NCBI GenBank assembly: GCA_025929365.1
Contig: JAICMG010000010.1
Span: forward strand, 1 to 37,264
Length of the DNA: 37,264 nucleotides
Origin: Frankiaceae bacterium
GTDB lineage: Bacteria > Actinomycetota > Actinomycetes > JAFAQI01
Direction of reading: 5' to 3'
This document shows positions 8,464 to 15,626 of the stretch, one piece after another (positions within the stretch are counted from its first letter, which is position 1; each line of letters begins with the position of its first letter). The notes under the pieces are model-generated. The model did not search any database, was not told where the DNA came from, and worked only from the letters and a program-made list of their open reading frames with translations. The translations under genes were made by a program, and so were the position numbers.

Positions 8464-8556
8464 TCGAAGTAGCACACAAAGTCCCCTGTTCGCGTAACGG
8501 CTGATGCCACGAGGCACCGATGTCCGAATCGGCGGGAGCTTTGTGTGCTACTTCGA
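8464..8556. repeat. Long intergenic inverted repeat, element 1
   Basis: Perfect 18-bp arms lie at 8464-8481 (TCGAAGTAGCACACAAAG) and 8539-8556, extended by about 4 bp with one bulge. They surround a 57-nt interior that can itself fold (CCGAT/ATCGG and TGCC/GGCA hairpins). It sits between the cyclase stop and the crotonase gene. Next to the arm is CCCCTGTTCGCGTAACG, nearly the same as in the repeat at 11493-11562, so the two look related. It may act as terminator or attenuator, or be a REP-like non-autonomous element. Confidence 0.8.
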
Positions 8557-8584
8557 ACTGGGAGGGGCGTCGTACGCTGCGGCG

Positions 8585-9583
8585 GTGAACGAGGACGAGG
8601 ACGACCACGCTGCGCCCTGGTACGACGACGCCGACCTCGCCGCTGTGGCCGGCGAGCCTGCCGAGCCGCCGTCGTACCGGACCATGACCTACGAGGTGAC
8701 CGGGCGGATCGCGCGGATCACCTTCAACCGGCCCGAACAGGGCAACGCGATCACCTACGACACCCCGATCGAGCTCGCCGACGCGGTCGAGCGCGCGGAC
8801 CTCGACCCGCGGGTGCACGTGATCGTGGTGTCGGGGCGCGGCAAGGGGTTCTGCGGCGGCTACGACCTCGCGGCGTTCGCCGAACGGATGGACGAGACAA
8901 GCCGGGCCCCGTCGGCCCGGCGGTCGGGAACGGTGCTGGCCTCCGGCGTACAGATGGCCAACCACGACCCGAACGCCACGTGGGACCCGATGATCGACTA
9001 CGCGATGATGAGCCGCTTCAACCGCGGCTTCGCCTCGCTCCTTCACGCGAACAAGCCCACGGTCGCGAAGCTGCACGGGTTCTGCGTCGCTGGCGGGACG
9101 GACATCGCGCTGTACGCCGACCAGATCATCGCCGCCGACAACACGAAGATCGGTTACCCGCCGACCCGGGTGTGGGGCATTCCGGCCGCCGGCATGTGGG
9201 CGCATCGGCTCGGTGACCAGCGCGCCAAGCGGCTGCTGTTCACCGGCGACACGATCTCGGGAAAAGAAGCTGCAGAGTGGGGGCTGGCGATCGAGGCACC
9301 GTCACCGGAGCAGCTCGACGAGCGGACCGAGACCCTGCTGGAGCGAATCGCGCGGATGCCGATCAACCAGCTGATGATGGCGAAGCTCGCGTTGAACAGT
9401 GCGCTGCTGGCGCAAGGTGTCGCGACGTCGACGATGGTGTCGACCGTCTTCGACGGGGTCTCACGTCACTCGCGGGAGGGTTACTCGTTCCAGCAGCGCG
9501 CCGCGGCCGTCGGCTTCCGGCAAGCGGTCAAGGAGCGCGACGAACCGTACGGCGACCACGGCCCGTCTACCTTCAAAGGCTGA
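8585..9583 (+). CDS. Crotonase/enoyl-CoA hydratase-family protein
   Basis: A 332-residue crotonase-fold protein. The first oxyanion-hole segment is GRGKGFCGGYDL, the second HGFCVAGGTDIALYAD, followed by the family's IGYPPTRVWGIPAAGM and C-terminal helices. The two catalytic Glu residues of classical enoyl-CoA hydratase are not kept: Asp replaces the first (GGTD) and Pro the second (YPPT). Hydratase activity is therefore doubtful; an isomerase, hydrolase or other crotonase chemistry is possible. GTG 8585 is chosen because the longer ATG 8504 would lie inside the inverted repeat. GGAGGGG lies 17 nt upstream of GTG 8585, so the start is not settled. It may be transcribed apart from the cyclase because of the intervening repeat. 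Confidence 0.87.
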   Translation: MNEDEDDHAAPWYDDADLAAVAGEPAEPPSYRTMTYEVTGRIARITFNRPEQGNAITYDTPIELADAVERADLDPRVHVIVVSGRGKGFCGGYDLAAFAERMDETSRAPSARRSGTVLASGVQMANHDPNATWDPMIDYAMMSRFNRGFASLLHANKPTVAKLHGFCVAGGTDIALYADQIIAADNTKIGYPPTRVWGIPAAGMWAHRLGDQRAKRLLFTGDTISGKEAAEWGLAIEAPSPEQLDERTETLLERIARMPINQLMMAKLALNSALLAQGVATSTMVSTVFDGVSRHSREGYSFQQRAAAVGFRQAVKERDEPYGDHGPSTFKG

Positions 9584-9611
9584 CCCCGGCCCAGCAACCC
9601 CTTGCAGGATT

Positions 9612-9628
9612 CTTATACAGCGTATAAG
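9612..9628. promoter_or_regulatory. Palindromic TetR operator
   Basis: CTTATACAGCGTATAAG is a perfect 7-bp inverted repeat around AGC. It ends 11 nt before the ATG of the TetR gene at 9640 and is markedly AT-rich against its surroundings. It resembles the TATAC-GTATA type of operator used by TetR-family repressors and probably mediates autoregulation of the TetR-MBL pair. Confidence 0.6.
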
Positions 9629-9639
9629 TTTCTCGACTG

Positions 9640-10263
9640 ATGGTTAAAGCCGCGGCGCCGGGGGTCGACTGGCGGGAGGACCGGAGACGGTCCGCCCGCG
9701 AGGCCATCGTTGCCGCGGCGTGGGCACTGGTCGAGCAGGACGGTCTTGCCGGTCTGTCGCTGCGGGACCTGGCGCAGCGTGCCGGGATCACCACGCCGAC
9801 CGTCTATGCGTACTTCGACTCCAAGAACGCGATCTACGACGCGATGTTCGGGCAGGCCGCTGAGCAGTTCCTCGCCCACATGTCCGCCGTCGAGGTCACC
9901 GGCAACGCGCGGTCCGACCTCGTCGCGGAGCTGAGCCAGTTCGCCGAGTTCTGCATCAGCAACGTCGCGCGCTACCAGTTGTTGTTCCAGCGCACGATCC
10001 CCGGCTTCGCACCGTCCGCGGACTCCTACGGCCACGCGGTGGCCGCTCTCGACCGGGTTCAGGTACGGCTCGCCGCACTCGGCTTCACCGACCCACGCCT
10101 GCTCGACCTCTGGACCGCGATGGGAACCGGGCTGGTGGACCAGCAGATCTCCAACGACCCCGGCGGGGACCGATGGCTGCGCCTGATCGAGGACGCCGTC
10201 GACATGTTCCTCGCCCACTTCCCGCCCGAGCCACCACCAAAGAGAAAGCGAGCCAAGCGATGA
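9640..10263 (+). CDS. TetR-family transcriptional regulator (WHG-type C-terminus)
   Basis: A 207-residue TetR protein. The helix-turn-helix LSLRDLAQRAGITTPTVYAYF lies at about residues 45-65. The C-terminal region contains FAEFCISNVARYQLLFQ and LWTAMGTGLVDQQ, as in TetR proteins with the WHG-type ligand domain. The C-terminus is strongly basic and Pro-rich (PPEPPPKRKRAKR). Its stop overlaps the start of the MBL gene by 4 nt (ATGA), so the two are one transcription unit, and the palindrome at 9612-9628 is the likely operator. The inducer is unknown. Confidence 0.9.
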   Translation: MVKAAAPGVDWREDRRRSAREAIVAAAWALVEQDGLAGLSLRDLAQRAGITTPTVYAYFDSKNAIYDAMFGQAAEQFLAHMSAVEVTGNARSDLVAELSQFAEFCISNVARYQLLFQRTIPGFAPSADSYGHAVAALDRVQVRLAALGFTDPRLLDLWTAMGTGLVDQQISNDPGGDRWLRLIEDAVDMFLAHFPPEPPPKRKRAKR

Positions 10264-10982
10264 CCACGAAGGTCGACGAGATCGCCCCGAGCATCTACCG
10301 GCTGTCCACGCTGGTGCCCGACATCGGGCCGAACGGCTTCACGTTCAACCAGTTCCTCGTTGTCGACGACGAGCCGCTGCTGTTCCACACGGGGCCGCGT
10401 GCGATGTTCCCCGCGGTGCGGGAGGCAATCGCGACGGTCGTGCCACCCGAGCGGCTGCGCTGGATCACATTCGGCCACGTCGAGGCAGACGAGTGCGGGT
10501 CGATGAACGAGTTCCTCGCCGTGGCTCCCAACGCGCAGGTCGCGCATGGCGCGACGGGCTGCCTGGTCTCGCTCAACGACATGGCCGATCGGCCGCCGCG
10601 GCCACTCGCCGACGGCGAGGTCATCGAGACCGGCGCCAAGCGCTTCCGGCACATCGACACCCCGCACGCGCCGCACGGCTGGGAGGCCCGCGTGCTCTTT
10701 GAGGAGACGACCGGCACCCTCTTCGCCGGGGACCTGTTCACCCACCTCGGTGACGGGCCTGCCCTCACCGACGCCGACATCCTCGGGCCGGCCGGACAGG
10801 CCGAGGACATCTTCCGGTTCAGCAGCCTCGCGCCGACGACACCGGCGACCGTCGAGCAGCTGGCCAAGCTCGCCCCCACGACGATGGCGCTCATGCACGG
10901 CTCGTCGTACAGCGGTGACTGCGCCGACGCGCTGACCATGCTCGCCGAGGACTACCGGCGTCGCATCGCGACAGCCGCCTGA
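10260..10982 (+). CDS. MBL-fold protein of the flavodiiron/ODP-like type
   Basis: A 240-residue metallo-beta-lactamase-fold protein. Instead of the hydrolase HxHxDH signature it carries H73-V-E75-A-D77-E78, close to the HxExDH motif of flavodiiron and oxygen-sensing ODP proteins. Further ligands are visible in HAPHGWE, LFAGDLF (Asp) and LMHGSSYSG (His). A di-iron site that binds or reduces O2 or NO is therefore possible; the last His of the motif is Glu. There is no flavodoxin domain. The start is the ATG overlapping the TetR stop; a longer open frame upstream lies inside the TetR gene. Confidence 0.87.
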   Translation: MTTKVDEIAPSIYRLSTLVPDIGPNGFTFNQFLVVDDEPLLFHTGPRAMFPAVREAIATVVPPERLRWITFGHVEADECGSMNEFLAVAPNAQVAHGATGCLVSLNDMADRPPRPLADGEVIETGAKRFRHIDTPHAPHGWEARVLFEETTGTLFAGDLFTHLGDGPALTDADILGPAGQAEDIFRFSSLAPTTPATVEQLAKLAPTTMALMHGSSYSGDCADALTMLAEDYRRRIATAA

Positions 10983-11013
10983 CACCCCGCCGAGGACGAC
11001 GAGTGGAGGCCTG

Positions 11014-11484
11014 ATGGTCAGCGCACGCACGGGAGAAGAGCGGATTCATGTCGAGGCGCCACCCGAGGCTGTCTGGGACCTCCTCAGCGACGTGGAACGG
11101 ATGGGCGAGTGGAGCCCGGAGTGCTATCGCGTCGCGTGGGTCGACGGTGCCACCGCGCCGGCGGCGCCCGGTAAGCGGTTCAAGGGCTGGAACCGCTACG
11201 GGCCGATGCGCTGGACGATGACCTGCGAGGTGAAGTCGGCGGTGCCGAGCAAGGAGATCTCGTGGTCGACCCTGCAGGGCGACCGCGAGGTCGTCCGCTG
11301 GACCTACCGGCTCGAGGCTGCTGCCGGCGGGACCGACCTCGTCGAGTCCTTCGACGTCAAGTGGCTGCCGTTCGGCCCCCGGATCTTCGAGGACTACCTG
11401 ATGGTTGGCCGCGACCGGCGTCGCGCCGCAGCCATGGCGGCGACCCTGCAGCGGATCAAGACCGCCGCGGAGTCGGCGCCCTGA
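11014..11484 (+). CDS. SRPBCC (START/polyketide-cyclase-like) family protein
   Basis: A 156-residue helix-grip protein with the usual entry ERIHVEAPPEAVWDLLSDVERMGEWSPE (shown here as its key parts: an Ala-Pro-Pro turn, then VWDLLSD and the GEWSPE segment). A central strand series includes KGWNRYGPMRWTMTCEV, and a long C-terminal helix ends the fold. GGAGG lies 4 nt before the ATG. It follows the MBL gene by 31 nt and probably shares its transcript. The family binds hydrophobic ligands; no catalytic residue can be assigned. Confidence 0.85.
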   Translation: MVSARTGEERIHVEAPPEAVWDLLSDVERMGEWSPECYRVAWVDGATAPAAPGKRFKGWNRYGPMRWTMTCEVKSAVPSKEISWSTLQGDREVVRWTYRLEAAAGGTDLVESFDVKWLPFGPRIFEDYLMVGRDRRRAAAMAATLQRIKTAAESAP

Positions 11485-11492
11485 CCCCGCAC

Positions 11493-11562
11493 AGCAAAGT
11501 GGCTTTACCCCCCTGATTTCGCGTCACGACAGCGCAACTTACGGGGGTAAAGCCACTTTGCT
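11493..11562. repeat. Long intergenic inverted repeat, element 2
   Basis: Perfect 20-bp arms (AGCAAAGTGGCTTTACCCCC at 11493-11512 and its complement at 11543-11562) enclose a 30-nt loop. It fills the space between the SRPBCC stop (11484) and the end of the convergent peptidase gene (11573), so it can end both transcripts. The junction CCCCTGATTTCGCGTCACG closely matches the arm-loop junction of the repeat at 8464-8556. Confidence 0.85.
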
Positions 11563-11572
11563 TACGCGGGTC

Positions 11573-12385
11573 TTACGGGGTCGGGCAGCTTTGGGCGTAG
11601 GTGCAGACGTTGAACGACTGGCCGTCACCCCCGAGTGCCGACGGCGTCGCCTCGTTGATGCCGATGCCCGGACCCATGTCGATCACCGTCGGATTGCCCG
11701 CCGCGATCGTGTGGGTGCCCGTCCCATCGGTGTACGTCGAGGTCGGGCCGAAGTGCGCGACACCGGTGTTGGCGGGGATCGTCTGCACCGCCACGGTCGG
11801 TGCCTCGAGGATCCACTCGGCCGAGGACAGCGAGGATGCGTACGCGATCGACTTGTCGAAGGTCCAGCCTTCGGCCGGGTCGGCGAGATTGACATCCCAT
11901 TGCCCCGGCGAGGTCTGGCTGATCGACACCGTCACCACATCGCCCGGCTTGACCGTGCAGGCTGCGTTTCCCGAGCAGTTGGTCAACGGCGTCTCCGAGG
12001 CGGGCAGGATCTCGTACCAGGCGTTGTACTGGCCGCCGCTGAGCGGACCCGTCAGCGCGGAGTTCTCGGACGTGCCGGCCTGGATCAGGTCCGAGGTGTT
12101 GTAGCCACCGATCCCCGTCCAGTTCGCGGTGAACCCGGGCGGGAGCGCGGCCGCCGACGGGACGGTGAACGTCGACTTCACGGCAGTGATGCCGCCGCCG
12201 GTGACGGCATAACCGCTCCAGTTCAGGCTCGACGTCGTGCCGCCATGGGTCGGGAGCACCTCACTTGCGCTGGTCTTGAGCAGCCGATTCGAGGTCACGG
12301 AGACCGCGGCAGACGGTACGGCGGCCAGGGCGGTGGCGCCCAGTGCGAGCACGGTCGCCGCAGTGCCCAGGAGTCGTCGGTACAT
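11573..12385 (-). CDS. Secreted G1-family (eqolisin-like) glutamic endopeptidase
   Basis: A 270-residue exported protein. It begins MYRRLLGTAATVLALGA and runs to a likely signal-peptidase site near AVPSAAVS. The mature part carries the G1 landmarks: LNWSGYAV, NWTGIGGYNTSDLIQAGT with the catalytic Gln, and SSAEWILEAPTV with the catalytic Glu, plus paired Cys residues (NCSGNAAC) that may form a disulfide. Such enzymes work at acid pH and resist pepstatin. ATG 12385 has GGATGGGG five nt upstream; the frame extends to 12583 but without signal-peptide sense. It is divergent from the thiolase homologue and convergent with the SRPBCC gene. Confidence 0.88.
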   Translation of the reverse strand: MYRRLLGTAATVLALGATALAAVPSAAVSVTSNRLLKTSASEVLPTHGGTTSSLNWSGYAVTGGGITAVKSTFTVPSAAALPPGFTANWTGIGGYNTSDLIQAGTSENSALTGPLSGGQYNAWYEILPASETPLTNCSGNAACTVKPGDVVTVSISQTSPGQWDVNLADPAEGWTFDKSIAYASSLSSAEWILEAPTVAVQTIPANTGVAHFGPTSTYTDGTGTHTIAAGNPTVIDMGPGIGINEATPSALGGDGQSFNVCTYAQSCPTP

Positions 12386-12572
12386 GAAAGCCCCATCCAT
12401 GAGTTGCTGGGTGAGTAACGGGATGGGCGCCCCGAACCCAACCAATCGATGACAGATGACGCGCCGTCCCTGCCCACCTTCTGCTCCCTCGAAACCTATA
12501 ACGACCGTCCGATTCGGCCGGTTACGCCCGCTTCGTGAACCCGGTACTGACCGAGATGGCATCGTTGCGGGC

Positions 12573-13991
12573 GTGAGCCACACGCCCGTCGACGGCAGGA
12601 CGCCGGCGATCGTCGGCGCGGCTCAGGTGATCCAGCGTCCGGATCCATCGATCGACTTCGCCGACCTGCGCGGGCCGTACGAGCTGATGCTGGACGCGGC
12701 CCGCGCCGCAGGCGCAGATTCAGGCGTGGCGCGCCTGCTCACCAAGCTCGACTGGATCGGCGTGGTCGGCGGCTTCTGGAGCTTCCAGAACCCAGCGCAG
12801 GTGATCGGCGAGAAGCTCGGCTCACCAGATGCCGGCACGTGCCTCACGATGATGAGCGGCAGCGCGCCGCAGGAGCTGGTGTCGCTTGCTGCGCAACGGA
12901 TCGCGGACGGCGAGCTCGACGTCGCGCTGGTCGTCGGCGGCGAGGCGCGCGCGACCACCGAGCGCCTGAAGCGTGCGGGACAGGACCCGCCATGGTTGCG
13001 TGAACCCGGAAGCACTCTGCCGGAGCGGGTCGCCGACTTCCCCGACGAGATGATCGTCGAGACCCTCGAGCTCGGCGGTCCAGCCGTCTTCTACGCGTTG
13101 TTCGAGGACAGCCTGCGCCGCGCGCTCGGCCAGTCGGTCGACGAGCATCGCGATCACCTCGCCGCGTTGTGGAAGCGGTTCAACGACGTCGCGGTGACGA
13201 ATCCGTATGCGTGGGACCGCACCGACTATGACCTCGCGGCGATCCGCGATCCTTCACCGACGAACCGCATGGTCGCCTTCCCGTACACCAAGTCGATGGT
13301 CGCCTTCAACGTGGTCGACATGGCGTCGGCGGTGTTGATGTGCAGCGTCGACACGGCGCGTGCGGCGGGGGTCTCGCTCGACCGCATGGTCTTCCCGCAG
13401 GCAGGGACGTCGAGCCACGAGACGTGGAGCGTCGCCGAGCGACGCAGCCTGCACGAGTCGCCCGCCTTGGTCACCGCCGGGCGCGCCGCACTCGGGGCGT
13501 CGAACCTCCACATCGACGACATCGAGCATGTCGATCTCTACGCCTGCTTCCCGTCGATCGTGCAAATGTCGGCGGCGGGGCTCGGGCTCGGCCTCGATCG
13601 ACAGCTGACGGTCACCGGCGGACTCGGCTTCGCCGCGGCACCGATCGCCAACAGCTCAGGCCATGCGATCGCCGCAATGGTCCCGCTGATCCGCGAGGGC
13701 GGGCACGGGCTGGTTCACGCGAACGGCGGCTGCGCCACGAAGCACGCCTTCGGCATCTACTCGGCGACTCCGCCGAAGCAGTTCCGCTCGATCGACTGCA
13801 ACGACAGCGTCGACCGCCAGGCACGACCCCGCGATGGGTCCGAGCCCTCCGGCGAGGGCATCGAGGAGGCCACGACGGTGGCCTACGACCGCGACGGCCC
13901 GACATACACCGCCACTTCGATGCTGTACGCCGACGGGCGGCGGCGGTTCGTCAAGAGCCCGGTCGCGGACCCGCTGACGACCCGGGTCTAG
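12573..13991 (+). CDS. Thiolase-like protein, TLP1-type with extra C-terminal domain
   Basis: A 472-residue thiolase-superfamily protein beginning VSHTPVDGRTPAIVGAAQ. The strand-loop at the usual nucleophile is TMMSGSAPQELVSLAAQ, which has no cysteine in the expected place, so ordinary thiolysis or condensation is unlikely. Later segments are DLYACFPSIVQ, ANSSGHAIAAM and NGGCATKHAFGIYS. The final 60-70 residues form the added domain seen in thiolase-like protein type 1 of mycobacteria. It may bind acyl-CoA or steroid ligands. The GTG start is the first that gives a family-like N-terminus and lacks a clear ribosome site. Its stop shares CTAG with the convergent gene. Confidence 0.87.
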   Translation: MSHTPVDGRTPAIVGAAQVIQRPDPSIDFADLRGPYELMLDAARAAGADSGVARLLTKLDWIGVVGGFWSFQNPAQVIGEKLGSPDAGTCLTMMSGSAPQELVSLAAQRIADGELDVALVVGGEARATTERLKRAGQDPPWLREPGSTLPERVADFPDEMIVETLELGGPAVFYALFEDSLRRALGQSVDEHRDHLAALWKRFNDVAVTNPYAWDRTDYDLAAIRDPSPTNRMVAFPYTKSMVAFNVVDMASAVLMCSVDTARAAGVSLDRMVFPQAGTSSHETWSVAERRSLHESPALVTAGRAALGASNLHIDDIEHVDLYACFPSIVQMSAAGLGLGLDRQLTVTGGLGFAAAPIANSSGHAIAAMVPLIREGGHGLVHANGGCATKHAFGIYSATPPKQFRSIDCNDSVDRQARPRDGSEPSGEGIEEATTVAYDRDGPTYTATSMLYADGRRRFVKSPVADPLTTRV

Positions 13992-14752
13992 TACCACCAC
14001 CAGGGGCTTTGTCCCGACGGCGCGCTCTGGCTGGGAGCGGTCTGCGTCGACGAGCCGTTCGGGTCGGGGATCGCGTACGCGGTCGGCGCCGGCGCCGGCT
14101 GGGGTGCCGCAGGCGCGGGTGCAGGCGCCGAGGCCGCGGGTTTGTGCGGGTGCTTGTGCTTCGGCTTCGTCACCACTGCCGCGGGCGTCACGCTCTTGTG
14201 CACGTGGCGGTGCAGCCCGCCGAGCCGGTGGCCGGCCAGCAGGCGCTTCGCGTAGTGGCGCCACTTCTTGTTGTGGCACGACGTGTAGTCGGTCCAGGTG
14301 GCCCCCTGCATGATCGCCATGCAGTCCGCGGAGTACTCGACACCTCGCTGGCCGGTGGCACCGCCACCGCCGAAGTGGCGGTTCAGCGACCGCACGATGC
14401 TCGGGAAGTCGCGGTGGTAGTCGTAAGCCTGCACCTCGTGGCTCCACTCGTGCGCCACGACGGAGTAGAGCAGGTTGGCCGGTGTGAAGGCCGAGATCCG
14501 GATCGTGTTGGTGTTCCAGTCAGTGGTGCCGTAGTGCCGCAACGACGTCGACACCTCCCAGTGCACAACGCCGGGAAAGTAGTGGGGCAGTCGGTTGACC
14601 GCCGACAGAACGCTGGCGTGATGCAGCGCGGTCGGGGTCAGCGACGGTGTCGCGGCGGCGCCGCCAGACGCGGCGGCGGTTGCCGCGGCGGCTGCCGCCG
14701 CGACGGCCGAGGCGACCGCGCCGACACGGACCCGGTGAGGCAGGCGGGACAT
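13988..14752 (-). CDS. Secreted HExxH metalloprotease-like protein with Pro-rich tail
   Basis: A 254-residue exported protein. After MSRLPHRVRVG comes an Ala-rich hydrophobic signal segment. The catalytic-type motif VAHEWSHEVQAYDY supplies HExxH, and GVEYSADCMAIM downstream offers a Glu/Asp third ligand, as in neutral zinc peptidases with ELQADC. Two Cys (DC near 165, SC near 180) could form a disulfide. The last ~85 residues are low-complexity, rich in His, Lys, Pro and Ala (KPKHKHPHKP), ending PWWWY. This may be a cell-wall-spanning or surface anchor segment. ATG 14752 has GGAGA 10 nt upstream; ATG 14785 is an alternative. The stop overlaps the thiolase stop. Confidence 0.8.
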   Translation of the reverse strand: MSRLPHRVRVGAVASAVAAAAAAATAAASGGAAATPSLTPTALHHASVLSAVNRLPHYFPGVVHWEVSTSLRHYGTTDWNTNTIRISAFTPANLLYSVVAHEWSHEVQAYDYHRDFPSIVRSLNRHFGGGGATGQRGVEYSADCMAIMQGATWTDYTSCHNKKWRHYAKRLLAGHRLGGLHRHVHKSVTPAAVVTKPKHKHPHKPAASAPAPAPAAPQPAPAPTAYAIPDPNGSSTQTAPSQSAPSGQSPWWWY

Positions 14753-14829
14753 CGAGATCTCGTCTCCAAGCTGGGCGTCCGGCACCGGCAGGGCGGGCGA
14801 ATGGGCCTAAATACCCATCGAGGGAGTTA

Positions 14830-14880
14830 ACGAGCCCGTGGCCACGAGGTTGCGGAGGCAGTCCTGGGCCACGGGCTCGT
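14830..14880 (-). terminator. Long stem-loop terminator
   Basis: Perfect 14-bp arms ACGAGCCCGTGGCC (14830-14843) and GGCCACGGGCTCGT (14867-14880) flank a 23-nt loop. It begins 14 nt beyond the stop of the minus-strand gene at 14894 and separates it from the next minus-strand gene. Unlike the repeats at 8.5 and 11.5 kb it lacks the shared CCCCTG-CGCGT motif. Confidence 0.7.
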
Positions 14881-14893
14881 CAGCGATCTGCGA

Positions 14894-15463
14894 TCAGGTG
14901 CCGTCCCCGTCGCCACCCCGGCCACCATCAGCACCGGGAGCACCCGGACCACCAGGACCACCAGGACCACCCGGTCCACCCGATCCACCCGGCGGCGGCC
15001 GGTGCCCGCCGGGTCCTCTACCGGCCGGTGGCTTGCCGTCACCGATCACATCTGCGGTCGACGTGCCGTCCTCGTCCTCGGCCCGCACGAACACGGTGTC
15101 GCCCGTCGCGACGTCGCCGATCGCCGCCTTCTTGCCGTCCTTCATCACGTGGGTGCCGTCGTCGACGACGTACGTCGCGGAGTACTTGTCATCACTCACG
15201 ACGGTGATCGAGGTGTCACTGACGGCAGCCACCGTGCCGATCTGCGTGGCGTACTCCTCGAAGGTTCCCGCGGCGTTCTCCACCGTCGCGATGTCGTGGA
15301 GGAGATGGGGCCGCGGGGGCGGGGCCGTGCTGTCACTACCGGTCGCCGCGTGCTTCTTGTGAGCGGTCACCGCGCCGGCCGTGCCGGCCGCGGCCCCCAT
15401 CAGGAGCAGCGCGCTCGTCGACCACGCTGCGGTTCGCAGCACGGTCTTCATGCCTGCCTTCAT
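14894..15463 (-). CDS. Secreted Gly/Pro-rich protein with DUF5666-like domain
   Basis: A 189-residue exported protein starting MKAGMKTVLRTAAW with a hydrophobic signal segment (ALLLMGAAAGTAGAV). The middle (residues 70-150) is a small beta domain with ATQIGTVAAVSDTSITVVSDD and GDVATGDTVFVRA, the pattern of DUF5666-type OB-like domains that wrap a Thr/Ser-Asp turn. The C-terminal 40 residues are collagen-like glycine repeats (GGPGGPGGPGGPGAPG) ending in an acidic DGDGT tail. GGAAGG lies 7 nt before the ATG. It is divergent from the sigma factor gene with a 163-bp gap, so the sigma factor may control it. Function is not known. Confidence 0.75.
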   Translation of the reverse strand: MKAGMKTVLRTAAWSTSALLLMGAAAGTAGAVTAHKKHAATGSDSTAPPPRPHLLHDIATVENAAGTFEEYATQIGTVAAVSDTSITVVSDDKYSATYVVDDGTHVMKDGKKAAIGDVATGDTVFVRAEDEDGTSTADVIGDGKPPAGRGPGGHRPPPGGSGGPGGPGGPGGPGAPGADGGRGGDGDGT

Positions 15464-15626
15464 GTCTCGTCCTTCCGTATGTCCGGGAGCCGTCGGCATC
15501 CGAGCGGTAATCGCGCTGTTCTCCGCCGGTCGTAACAGCGCCGTCCCAACTCACAGGAAGGTCACAGCAAGCACCCAGGGGACGTCCGGATCCCCTCGTT
15601 ACCGTTCGCCCGCCGGGGAGCGATGT

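Noticed and set aside
14935-14994. Short CCACCAGGA-type repeats as a CRISPR or tandem-repeat array
   Set aside because: These are codons for Gly-Pro-Gly repeats in the secreted protein, with no spacers.
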